Shown: positions 1-5,216 of the stretch, piece by piece
Layout: each line of letters opens with the position of its first letter
Position numbering within the stretch: position 1 is the stretch's first letter
DNA from: Treponema sp.
GTDB taxonomy: Bacteria > Spirochaetota > Spirochaetia > Treponematales > Breznakiellaceae
Reading direction: 5' to 3'
Assembly: GCA_031277045.1 (NCBI GenBank)
Contig: JAISLX010000033.1
Location: forward strand, 1-5,270
DNA length: 5,270 bases
The notes under the pieces: generated by a model
What the model was told of the DNA's origin: nothing
Database searches by the model: none
What the model saw: the letters and a program-made list of their open reading frames with translations, nothing else
Translations under genes and position numbers: made by a program

Positions 1-1262
1 GCCGCCATTATCGCCGGATCCAGCCTGAATTTTTTCGCCACCATGGGGAGTATACATCCGATGCTTTTGGCTATGACAACGGTGATAAGGAGGCTCGCGG
101 TAACGGTAAGGGAAAGGCTGCTGCTTTTGCCGTACATAAGGTATATCCGCACATAGTTGATAATTCCCAGACCCAGGCCGCAGAGCAGGGCTATGCAAAT
201 CTCCCTGCTTAAGACCCGGAAGATGTCGCCGATGTGTATCTCCCCCAGGGCCATGCCCCGGATTATCAGGGTAGAGGTCTGCGATCCGGCGTTGCCGCCC
301 GTATTCATCAGCATGGGGATGAATACCACCAGGGCCGGCAGCATCGCCAGGGCGTCCTCGAATCCGGCGATGATCGTTCCCGTGAGCGTTGCCGAAAGCA
401 TCAGCACCAAAAGCCAGAGAATGCGGTTCCTCGTAAGTTTAAGGATGTTGGTTTTAAGGTAGGGTTCGTCGGAAGGGTTGAGGGCCGCCATCTTTTCAAA
501 GTCTTCGGTGTTCTCTTCCTCGATAACCTCAACCACGTCGTCGACGGTGATGATCCCCACAAGATGCCTGTCCTTGTCCACCACGGGAAGGGCAAGAAGG
601 CCGTACTTTCTGAACAGGGCCGCCGCCGCTTCCCTGTCGTCCGTGGTGGCGGCACAGACAAAATTCGTGTCCATAATGTCGCCTATGTTTTCGTCCGGAT
701 CGGCAAGCATCATGTCCTTTGCCGAAATCACTCCCAAAAGAAGACGGCCTTTTCCTATCACATAGCTTGTATAGATCGTTTCTTTGTTGATGCCGATTTT
801 CCGTATGTGCTCAAAGGCGTCGCGTACCGTGCTGCCCGCCTTAAGCTCCACATACTCCGTTGTCATGATGCTTCCCGCCGAGTCTTCCGGATACTGGAGC
901 ACCTGGTTGATAAGCTTGCGTTTTTCCGGGTGTACCCGCTGCAGCACCCGGTTTACCACGTCGGCGGGCATCTCCTCGATTAGGTCGACGGCGTCATCCA
1001 CAAAGAGTTTGTTGATAAGATCGCCCGCCTCGCTTTCGGTAAGCGCTTCGACGATAATCTGCTGTTCTTCCGGTTCCATGTACGAAAAGACATCGGCCGC
1101 CATGTTCTTGGGCAAAAGCCTGAATATCCGCACAATCTTGTCTTTGCCGATATTCTCAAAAATGGCCGCCACGTCGACAACGTTCATGCCGGCAAAGAGG
1201 GAATAAAGTTTTGCTATCGGGATATGATCTTCTTCAATAAGCGAAAGGATTTCTTCCTGCAT
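1..1262 (-). CDS. mgtE: MgtE-family magnesium channel/transporter, 3' end cut by window edge
   Basis: Inner-membrane Mg2+ uptake channel gated by cytoplasmic Mg2+ binding. The 420 codons visible from the start are open to the left edge; family members are about 450 residues, so roughly the last transmembrane helix is missing. Domain order: MgtE N-terminal helical domain (about 1-125); paired CBS domains (about 130-255), opening with YPEDSAGSIMTTEYV at 124-138; the acidic connector IEEENTEDFEKM (247-258) leading into the plug helix; then the membrane part from about residue 281. The pore signature TGGNAGSQTSTLIIRG is at 321-336, and PxxxKKFRLDPA at 406-417 precedes the final helix. The ATG at 1260-1262 is chosen because AGGAGG lies 6 nt upstream and the reading starts MQEEILSLIEEDHIPIAKL, a normal MgtE N-terminus. 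The gene has its own promoter and a long leader (1263 to about 1436). No frameshift is seen. Family assignment is near certain; the substrate (Mg2+, possibly Co2+) is by homology. Confidence 0.96.
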   Translation of the reverse strand, partial: MQEEILSLIEEDHIPIAKLYSLFAGMNVVDVAAIFENIGKDKIVRIFRLLPKNMAADVFSYMEPEEQQIIVEALTESEAGDLINKLFVDDAVDLIEEMPADVVNRVLQRVHPEKRKLINQVLQYPEDSAGSIMTTEYVELKAGSTVRDAFEHIRKIGINKETIYTSYVIGKGRLLLGVISAKDMMLADPDENIGDIMDTNFVCAATTDDREAAAALFRKYGLLALPVVDKDRHLVGIITVDDVVEVIEEENTEDFEKMAALNPSDEPYLKTNILKLTRNRILWLLVLMLSATLTGTIIAGFEDALAMLPALVVFIPMLMNTGGNAGSQTSTLIIRGMALGEIHIGDIFRVLSREICIALLCGLGLGIINYVRIYLMYGKSSSLSLTVTASLLITVVIAKSIGCILPMVAKKFRLDPAIMA

Positions 1263-1268
1263 CTGTTT

Positions 1269-1274
1269 CCTCCT
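1269..1274 (-). promoter_or_regulatory. Ribosome-binding site of mgtE
   Basis: On the minus strand the sequence reads AGGAGG, then a 6-nt spacer (AAACAG), then ATG. It fixes the mgtE start. The core GCAGGA (1271-1276) can also pair with UCCUGU at 1307-1312, the same bases that form the right arm of the leader's long stem, so accessibility of this site could depend on the leader fold. The site is directly visible; the alternative pairing is an inference. Confidence 0.85.
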
Positions 1275-1304
1275 GCGATCCCCGCGGAAGACCGATGAGG
1301 TTTT

Positions 1305-1403
1305 CTACAGGAATCTGATGGGCTTTACCGCGCTCAGAGGCGGCAAGCTGTTTGTTACGGATATGCGGCCGGATAAACTACCGCCACTGTCCGAATCGGA
1401 CAT
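1305..1403 (-). CDS. Possible 32-residue leader peptide upstream of mgtE
   Basis: A short ORF with ATG at 1401-1403 and stop TAG at 1305-1307, preceded by AGGAGGU with 5 nt between AGGAGG and the ATG, which is stronger than most initiation sites in this window. The peptide starts MSDSDSGGSLSGR, has LPPL at 20-23 and ends KPIRFL. It has no membrane segment or known domain. Its stop is 42 nt before the mgtE ATG, in the same transcript. The acidic N-terminus and the Pro-Pro pair match the kind of residues that destabilise or stall ribosomes in enterobacterial magnesium-responsive leaders, where translation of the leader sets expression of the transporter. That role is an inference by analogy, and the sequence is not a homologue I recognise. 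The same frame stays open upstream to an ATG at 1554-1556, but that start lies upstream of the inferred promoter. The ORF could be chance. Confidence 0.45.
   Translation of the reverse strand: MSDSDSGGSLSGRISVTNSLPPLSAVKPIRFL
1388..1402. repeat. 15-bp dyad TGTCCGAATCGGACA, hairpin or operator-like
   Basis: Seven-base arms (TGTCCGA/TCGGACA) flank a single central A, a perfect odd-length palindrome. On the minus strand it covers the leader ORF's first codons (Ser-Asp-Ser-Asp) and ends at the A of its ATG, so as an RNA hairpin it would follow the initiation site at once. As DNA it resembles a dimeric repressor operator, about 35-50 bp downstream of the inferred mgtE transcription start. Which role applies, if either, cannot be told from one copy. 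Confidence 0.45.
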
Positions 1404-1408
1404 ACTTA

Positions 1409-1414
1409 CCTCCT
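1409..1414 (-). promoter_or_regulatory. Strong Shine-Dalgarno of the mgtE leader ORF
   Basis: The minus strand reads ACAGGAGGTAAGTATG, giving seven consecutive matches to the anti-Shine-Dalgarno sequence (AGGAGGT) at good spacing. The first four bases of the core (AGGA, 1411-1414) lie in the left arm of the 12-bp stem, so the fold would partly mask this site. The quality of the site is the main evidence that the short ORF is translated. Confidence 0.6.
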
Positions 1415-1442
1415 GTAGAAAAAGATATGTACCTATGGTAAG

Positions 1443-1471
1443 ATAATACACCAAAGTTATTTTTTTGGCAA
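1443..1471 (-). promoter_or_regulatory. Sigma70-type promoter of mgtE
   Basis: On the minus strand, TTGCCA (1466-1471) is followed by exactly 17 bp and TATTAT (1443-1448). Both hexamers match consensus at four or five of six positions. The spacer includes a run of A, and a second A-rich stretch lies just upstream of the -35. Transcription would start near 1436, which gives the long leader. A small dyad TACC-TAT-GGTA (1430-1440) sits at the predicted start and could be coincidental. Confidence 0.65.
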
Positions 1472-1497
1472 TACCGGAAAAAACGGAAATCCCCTTT

Positions 1498-1510
1498 TGA
1501 CATAATGGAG
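1498..1510 (+). promoter_or_regulatory. Start region of the aldolase operon: weak RBS and possible extended -10
   Basis: GGAG at 1507-1510 lies 8 nt before the ATG at 1519 and is the best ribosome-binding candidate. GAGG at 1514-1517 is too close. TGA-CATAAT at 1498-1506 resembles an extended -10 element, but no fair -35 lies 16-18 bp upstream, and a start about 7 nt downstream would exclude GGAG from the mRNA. GATAAT at 1442-1447 is an alternative -10, also with no clear -35. The operon promoter is therefore not settled. Confidence 0.25.
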
Positions 1511-1518
1511 CGCGAGGA

Positions 1519-2631
1519 ATGATAGACATACGGAGTGATACGGTAACCTTTCCCACGGCGGCGATGAGGAAGGCAATGGCGGACGCGGAGGTCGGGGACG
1601 ATGTTTACGGCGGCGATCCCACGGTAAACAGGCTTGAAAAGACGGGGGCCGAAATTCTGGGAAAGGAAGCGGCGGTATTCGTCCCCTCGGGAACCTTCGG
1701 GAACCAGCTTGCCCTGTTTACCTGGTGCCCCAGAGGAAGCGAGGTGCTGCTCGGTGAGGAGTGCCACATTATCCAGCACGAGGCCGGCGCGGCTTCCATA
1801 ATCGCCGGCGTACAGACCAGGCCCATACCCGCGCCGGACGGCGTTCCGGCAGTGGAAGCCCTGGCCGCGCGTTACCGTTCAACGCCGGGCGCCGCCCTGC
1901 CGCCGCGCTTTGCCGCGGAAACCGGCCGGGCCTATGCCGAACGGGATCCGCACGTCCCGGCCACGTCCCTTGTCTGCCTTGAAAACGCACACTCGTCGGG
2001 CCGGGCCGTGCCGCTTCCCGCGATGGACGCCGTCCTGGCCTTTGCCCGGGAAAAGGCGATTCCCGTCCACCTGGACGGCGCCCGTATCTTCAACGCCGCC
2101 GCCGCCCTGGGCTGTAAGGCCGCGGACATAGCCGAAAAAGCCGATTCCGTAATGTTTTGCCTTTCAAAAGGACTCTGCGCTCCCGTAGGTTCCCTCCTCG
2201 CGGGGCCTTTTGATTTCGTTGAGGAAGCCCGGTATAAACGAAAGATCATGGGCGGCGGCATGCGCCAGGCCGGTGTGCTTGCCGCGGCCGGCCTTATCGC
2301 CCTTACCGCGCATCCTTCGCTGCTTGAGGCGGATCACCTCCGGGCGCGGAAACTTGAACGGGGCCTTGGGACGATTCCCGGAATCACCGTCACGGGAGGC
2401 GACATCAACATGGTGTTCTTTACCTGGGACGGGAAGGCCGGTGGAAAGAACGGCGTGAACGGGAAAACGATACAGGATTTTTTCAGCGACAGGGGGATTC
2501 TGATAAACCCGCCGGAAGCCGTAAACGACGAGCTGTGGAGGTTCCGTTTTGTAACGCATTACTGGGTTGGCGACAGGGAGCTTGGAACCATACTTGCCGT
2601 TTCCCGCGAAGCTTTTGCCGGGCAGCGCTGA
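1519..2631 (+). CDS. ltaE: Low-specificity L-threonine aldolase (PLP-dependent, fold type I)
   Basis: Cytoplasmic enzyme that splits L-threonine or L-allo-threonine into glycine and acetaldehyde. The 370 residues begin MIDIRSDTVTFPTAAMRKAM, the canonical family start, so the ATG is secure. Key residues: the phosphate-binding SGT at 58-60 in PSGTFGNQ; His83, equivalent to the PLP-stacking and catalytic histidine of the E. coli enzyme; LENAH at 154-158; HLDGAR at 184-189, with Asp186 binding the pyridine nitrogen; the Schiff-base Lys217 in SKGLCAPVGS; and FRFVTHYW near 342-349, where the substrate-carboxylate arginine is expected. It is longer than the roughly 335-residue E. coli LtaE, apparently through an Ala/Pro/Arg-rich stretch at about 121-148 and a Gly/Asn/Lys-rich loop at about 305-316. 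All catalytic residues are present. It is the first gene of an operon with the M24 peptidase, whose start overlaps this stop. Stereospecificity cannot be read from sequence. Confidence 0.93.
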   Translation: MIDIRSDTVTFPTAAMRKAMADAEVGDDVYGGDPTVNRLEKTGAEILGKEAAVFVPSGTFGNQLALFTWCPRGSEVLLGEECHIIQHEAGAASIIAGVQTRPIPAPDGVPAVEALAARYRSTPGAALPPRFAAETGRAYAERDPHVPATSLVCLENAHSSGRAVPLPAMDAVLAFAREKAIPVHLDGARIFNAAAALGCKAADIAEKADSVMFCLSKGLCAPVGSLLAGPFDFVEEARYKRKIMGGGMRQAGVLAAAGLIALTAHPSLLEADHLRARKLERGLGTIPGITVTGGDINMVFFTWDGKAGGKNGVNGKTIQDFFSDRGILINPPEAVNDELWRFRFVTHYWVGDRELGTILAVSREAFAGQR

Positions 2632-2633
2632 TG
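2629..2633 (+). promoter_or_regulatory. TGATG stop/start overlap coupling aldolase and peptidase
   Basis: The aldolase stop TGA (2629-2631) shares its A with the peptidase ATG (2631-2633). Only a weak purine-rich site (GGGCAG, 2620-2625) precedes it, so the downstream gene probably depends on terminating ribosomes. This start also removes 32 unconvincing residues encoded by the in-frame upstream extension from 2535, which lies wholly within the aldolase gene. Confidence 0.75.
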
Positions 2634-3755
2634 TCCGAACAAAACGCCTACAAACAGCGCAGGGAGCGGATTTACGACTGGATGGCCAGGGAAAACATAG
2701 CCATGGTCATGCTGGAAGACACCGAAGGCCGGCGCGACTCAAACATCCGCTGGCTTAGCGGCCAGCCGGGAGACGCGCTGCTGTTTCTTTCGGTGGAAAG
2801 AAAATCCCTCCTTGTTCCCTGGGACATCAACCTTGCCGGAATCTACGCCGACGCGGATTATGTCCGCGCCTATTCCGACTTTGACCGTATGTCCGTAAAA
2901 GCTTCCCAAAAGGCCGCCGATTTTTTAAAAATTCCTTCCGGTTCAAAAATAGAGCTTTCACCGGCGACTCCCTATCCCTTATTTCTCAAGTTCATTGAGG
3001 CACTTGACAAATTTGACGTTTTGTGCAGAAACGAGGGTATTTCGCCGGAACTGGAAAAGCTGCGTTCGGTCAAGGACAGCGCGGAGATTGAACTGTACCT
3101 AAAGGCCGCCGCCATAACCGACGAAATAATCGACGCCCTTGAAAAAGGTATCCGCCTGGGGAAAATTAAAACCGAAACCGGGGCGGCGGCCTTCATCGAC
3201 GCCGAAAGCCGGAAACGGGGCTGTGAGGGAACAGGCTTTGAGACGCTTGCCGCCGGGCCCTCCCGGAGTTTTGCCATCCACGCCTTTCCCGCCTATTCGG
3301 GAGAAGGTTTCGGCGGTAAGGGTTTGTCCATTCTGGACTTTGGCCTTTCATGTGCCGGTTATACGACCGATGTAACCCTTACCGTGGCGCGGGATCTGTC
3401 CGGCCCCCAGGAAAAACTTCTTGCCCTGGTTGAAAAAGCCTACAAAGCCGCCTTTTCCGCGGTAAAGCCCGGAACGCCCGCTGTGCGTGTGGCGGCGGCG
3501 GTCGACGCGGTGTTCACGAAAGCCGGCAGGAAAATGCCCCACGCCCTGGGCCACGGCATAGGCCTGGACCCCCACGAAGGGCCCTCGATGCGAAACCGGG
3601 ACGACAACCGCTGGATTCTGGAACCGGGTATGGTGATTGCCCTGGAACCGGGCCTCTACGATCCGGTTCTTGGCGGATGCAGGCTGGAAAACGACGTTTT
3701 GATTACCGAAAAAGGATCGGAGGTCTTAACCCATTCCCGGATTATACGGCTTTAA
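2631..3755 (+). CDS. M24B metallopeptidase, Xaa-Pro aminopeptidase/dipeptidase family
   Basis: Cytoplasmic two-metal peptidase (Mn2+, Zn2+ or Co2+ in the family) predicted to cleave Xaa-Pro bonds at peptide N-termini. The 374 residues show a creatinase-type N-terminal domain (about 1-137), then the pita-bread catalytic domain. All five expected metal ligands are visible: Asp236 (ILDFGL), Asp247 (YTTDVT), His308 (HALGHGIG), Glu339 (ALEPGLY) and Glu353 (RLENDVLIT). His217 (IHAFPAYS) and His315 (DPHEGPSM) fit the family's substrate-binding and proton-relay histidines. There is no signal peptide. The chosen ATG follows the preceding stop by overlap (TGATG) and gives a normal N-terminus, MSEQNAYKQRRERIYDWM. 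Size matches YpdF/PepQ-like members better than the longer E. coli PepP. Aminopeptidase versus dipeptidase activity cannot be decided. With the threonine aldolase it suggests peptide and amino-acid salvage. Confidence 0.9.
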   Translation: MSEQNAYKQRRERIYDWMARENIAMVMLEDTEGRRDSNIRWLSGQPGDALLFLSVERKSLLVPWDINLAGIYADADYVRAYSDFDRMSVKASQKAADFLKIPSGSKIELSPATPYPLFLKFIEALDKFDVLCRNEGISPELEKLRSVKDSAEIELYLKAAAITDEIIDALEKGIRLGKIKTETGAAAFIDAESRKRGCEGTGFETLAAGPSRSFAIHAFPAYSGEGFGGKGLSILDFGLSCAGYTTDVTLTVARDLSGPQEKLLALVEKAYKAAFSAVKPGTPAVRVAAAVDAVFTKAGRKMPHALGHGIGLDPHEGPSMRNRDDNRWILEPGMVIALEPGLYDPVLGGCRLENDVLITEKGSEVLTHSRIIRL

Positions 3756-3778
3756 GGTTCTGTCCAAAACAACACCGC

Positions 3779-3799
3779 CGCGAATGACAAAGTTTCGCG
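3779..3799 (-). terminator. Weak hairpin in the convergent spacer, possible terminator of the kinase operon
   Basis: CGCGAA (3779-3784) pairs with TTCGCG (3794-3799) across a 9-nt loop. Read on the minus strand, the hairpin is followed after a few G/C bases by TGTTGTTTT, a poor U tract. An overlapping smaller hairpin, TTTCG/CGAAA at 3793-3807, is possible. On the plus strand no T-run follows, so I do not call a terminator for the peptidase gene. The 63-bp spacer holds nothing else I can name. Confidence 0.3.
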
Positions 3800-3818
3800 T
3801 GACGAAAAAGGGCCGGCA

Positions 3819-5216
3819 TCATACGTCCACATAAAACGTGGTTCCGCCGCCGCCGCTTTCGGCGGTGATGGTTCCCCCGTGGGCGGAAACAATGGCGGCG
3901 GCGATGGCAAGCCCTATCCCTGCGCCGCCTGAGTTCCGGTTCCGGGATTTGTCGGCGCGGTACAGGCGTTCAAAGATGTGGGGCAGGTCCTCCGGGGCTA
4001 TACCGATACCGGTGTCGGCAATGGAAACCCGCCTGCCTGTCGCGGACGGCTCCAGCGAAACAGTAATGCTCCCCTTGTCGGTGTACGCGACGGCATTGGA
4101 CAGGAGGTTGATGAACACCTGTTTCAGCCGGTCATAGTCGGCGGTAACCGGGCTGGGAACAAGGCGCGTTATGAGGTTGATCCCTTTTTTATCCGCCTGC
4201 GCCTTGAACTGTTCCGCCGTAAGGCGCAGCAGTTCCGCAAGATCGAAATCGGTTTTGTTAAGGCTGATGTGTTCCCATTCCAGACTGGTCAGGGTGTTGA
4301 GGTCTTCTATCAGAGCGGTAACCCGCATGATTTCCTCATGGCAGCCGGCAAGGTGTTCCCGGTCCACCTGCCACACGCCGTCAAGGATTGCCTCGATGGA
4401 ACCACGCACATAAGTGAGAGGGGTTCGCAGTTCGTGGGCTATGTCGGAGATAAGCCGCTTCTGGCGGCGCTCCCCCTCTTCCAGTTCGCGAGCAAGCTCG
4501 TTGATGGAACGGGAAAGCCCGGCCAGTTCCTTCGTTTGGTAACGGTCGTTAAGGCGGATGCTGCGGTTTTGATCGCCGCCGCCACCCGGGGAGTGCAGCG
4601 CGGCAATCTGCCGGGCCGCTTCCTCCGCCTTGAGGATGGGCAGGGCTATGGCGCGGGACAAGCAGAGCGAGACGACAACACTCAGCAGCACGAACACAAG
4701 CCCCGCTATGACAAACAGCCGGTTCACCGACGACAAAAACAGCGCTTCCGCCTCGCTGTAGAAAAAAGGGCCGTAGGTTTCAATGCTTATGTTCCCGACA
4801 AGCCGGTCCGCGTAACGCAAGGGGTATTGCCGCTTTTGAAACGAACCGCCCACGCGGAAATCGTTTTCCATCCGGGCGGCGATAGTTTCCAGTACCGCCG
4901 CGCATTCCCGCATATCGTGGGAACGGGCGTCCCAGACAAGATCGCCCCGCTCGTCAAAGATGGTCAGGATATAGCCCTCGTGGATAAAATACATCCCGAT
5001 TGTCTCAACAGTAACGCTGTCAAAATCGCGGAACACCGGGTTGTATTGCCGCGTGATAATCCAGACAATGTCGTCGCTTTTCCTGGCGATGTTTTGTTTG
5101 ACAAGGCCGGTGAAAATGTGGGACGTAACGTGATTCACCATAACCGTAAGCACCGCCAGGGCAAGGCTGATAAAGAACACGTAGGTCAGGGTTAAACGGT
5201 GTTTCAGGCGAATCAC
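3819..5216 (-). CDS. BaeS-like membrane sensor histidine kinase
   Basis: The 465 residues start at GTG (5214-5216), which overlaps the upstream regulator's stop as GTGA. Topology: TM1 about 8-34; an extracytoplasmic sensor of about 130 residues; TM2 about 165-187; HAMP linker about 188-248; HisKA with phosphoacceptor His261 in SDIAHELRTPLTYV; then a complete HATPase domain with N box (INLLSNAVAYT, Asn370 and Asn374), G1 box DTGIGI (401-406), F box FERLYR (415-420) and G2 box GGAGIGLAIA (430-439). All catalytic motifs are intact, so it should autophosphorylate and pass phosphate to the adjacent OmpR-type regulator. The sensor region contains GYILTIFDERGDLVWDA then HDMREC (81-105), a PAS-like fold by appearance; the ligand is unknown. 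A five-residue GPGGG-like glycine stretch (210-214) sits in the HAMP loop. A GGGGGA sequence just before the start could serve as its ribosome-binding site. Confidence 0.94.
   Translation of the reverse strand: MIRLKHRLTLTYVFFISLALAVLTVMVNHVTSHIFTGLVKQNIARKSDDIVWIITRQYNPVFRDFDSVTVETIGMYFIHEGYILTIFDERGDLVWDARSHDMRECAAVLETIAARMENDFRVGGSFQKRQYPLRYADRLVGNISIETYGPFFYSEAEALFLSSVNRLFVIAGLVFVLLSVVVSLCLSRAIALPILKAEEAARQIAALHSPGGGGDQNRSIRLNDRYQTKELAGLSRSINELARELEEGERRQKRLISDIAHELRTPLTYVRGSIEAILDGVWQVDREHLAGCHEEIMRVTALIEDLNTLTSLEWEHISLNKTDFDLAELLRLTAEQFKAQADKKGINLITRLVPSPVTADYDRLKQVFINLLSNAVAYTDKGSITVSLEPSATGRRVSIADTGIGIAPEDLPHIFERLYRADKSRNRNSGGAGIGLAIAAAIVSAHGGTITAESGGGGTTFYVDV

Larger units (their letters stand above)
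1301..1422. repeat. Perfect 12-bp inverted repeat enclosing the leader ORF
   Basis: The arms are TTTTCTACAGGA at 1301-1312 and TCCTGTAGAAAA at 1411-1422, exact reverse complements separated by 98 bp. Neither the flanking nor the inner bases extend the match. Read as minus-strand RNA, one arm carries most of the leader ORF's Shine-Dalgarno and the other contains its stop codon. With uniform base use, a 12-bp perfect match somewhere in a 250-bp spacer would be expected only a few times in a thousand. It could be an RNA stem (preferred), an invertible-segment boundary, or terminal repeats of a tiny element. No target-site duplication is visible. Confidence 0.8.
1263..1436 (-). promoter_or_regulatory. 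Structured 5' leader of mgtE mRNA, candidate cis-regulatory RNA
   Basis: Between the inferred transcription start (about 1436) and the mgtE start lie about 170 nt that no conserved gene explains. Visible helices on the minus-strand RNA: an outer 12-bp stem, 1411-1422 with 1301-1312; a small hairpin at 1388-1402 (UGUCCG/CGGACA); and an inner stem pairing CAGUGGCGGUAG (1378-1389) with UUGCCGCCUCUG (1335-1346), which is 11 pairs with one U-U mismatch and two G-U pairs. The small hairpin and inner stem share two bases. A 32-codon ORF lies inside. The layout suggests translation-dependent control of mgtE. I looked for the M-box (ykoK) magnesium riboswitch consensus, including the GUUAGGUGAGGCUCC block, and did not find it. 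The structure was read by eye and not folded thermodynamically. Confidence 0.5.

Noticed and set aside
234..983. 249-codon open frame on the plus strand
   Set aside because: It lies wholly antisense to mgtE, whose conserved motifs cover the same bases. The translation is His/Arg/Val-rich with no recognisable domain.
1301..1422. Miniature transposable element (MITE)
   Set aside because: There are 12-bp terminal inverted repeats, but no target-site duplication flanks them and no second copy is in the window.
1263..1436. M-box (ykoK) magnesium riboswitch
   Set aside because: Its conserved sequence blocks are absent by eye; only the position ahead of mgtE fits.
1497..1502. TTGACA as a -35 box for the aldolase operon
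   Set aside because: A -10 at 17 bp would fall inside the coding region (TGATAG at 1520-1525) and start transcription after the conserved MIDIRSDTVT start.
1404..1556. Longer version of the mgtE leader ORF starting at 1554-1556
   Set aside because: It would begin inside the divergent aldolase gene and upstream of the inferred mgtE promoter, with no good RBS. The internal ATG at 1401-1403 has AGGAGGT.
2535..2630. Upstream in-frame extension of the M24 peptidase
   Set aside because: These 32 codons lie inside the aldolase gene, and the extension carries no family similarity. The ATG at 2631 overlaps the aldolase stop and gives the normal N-terminus.
3978..5195. 405-codon open frame on the plus strand
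   Set aside because: It is a long antisense shadow of the histidine kinase, a usual effect of G+C-rich codon use. The kinase motifs (H, N, G1, F, G2 boxes) prove the minus strand codes.
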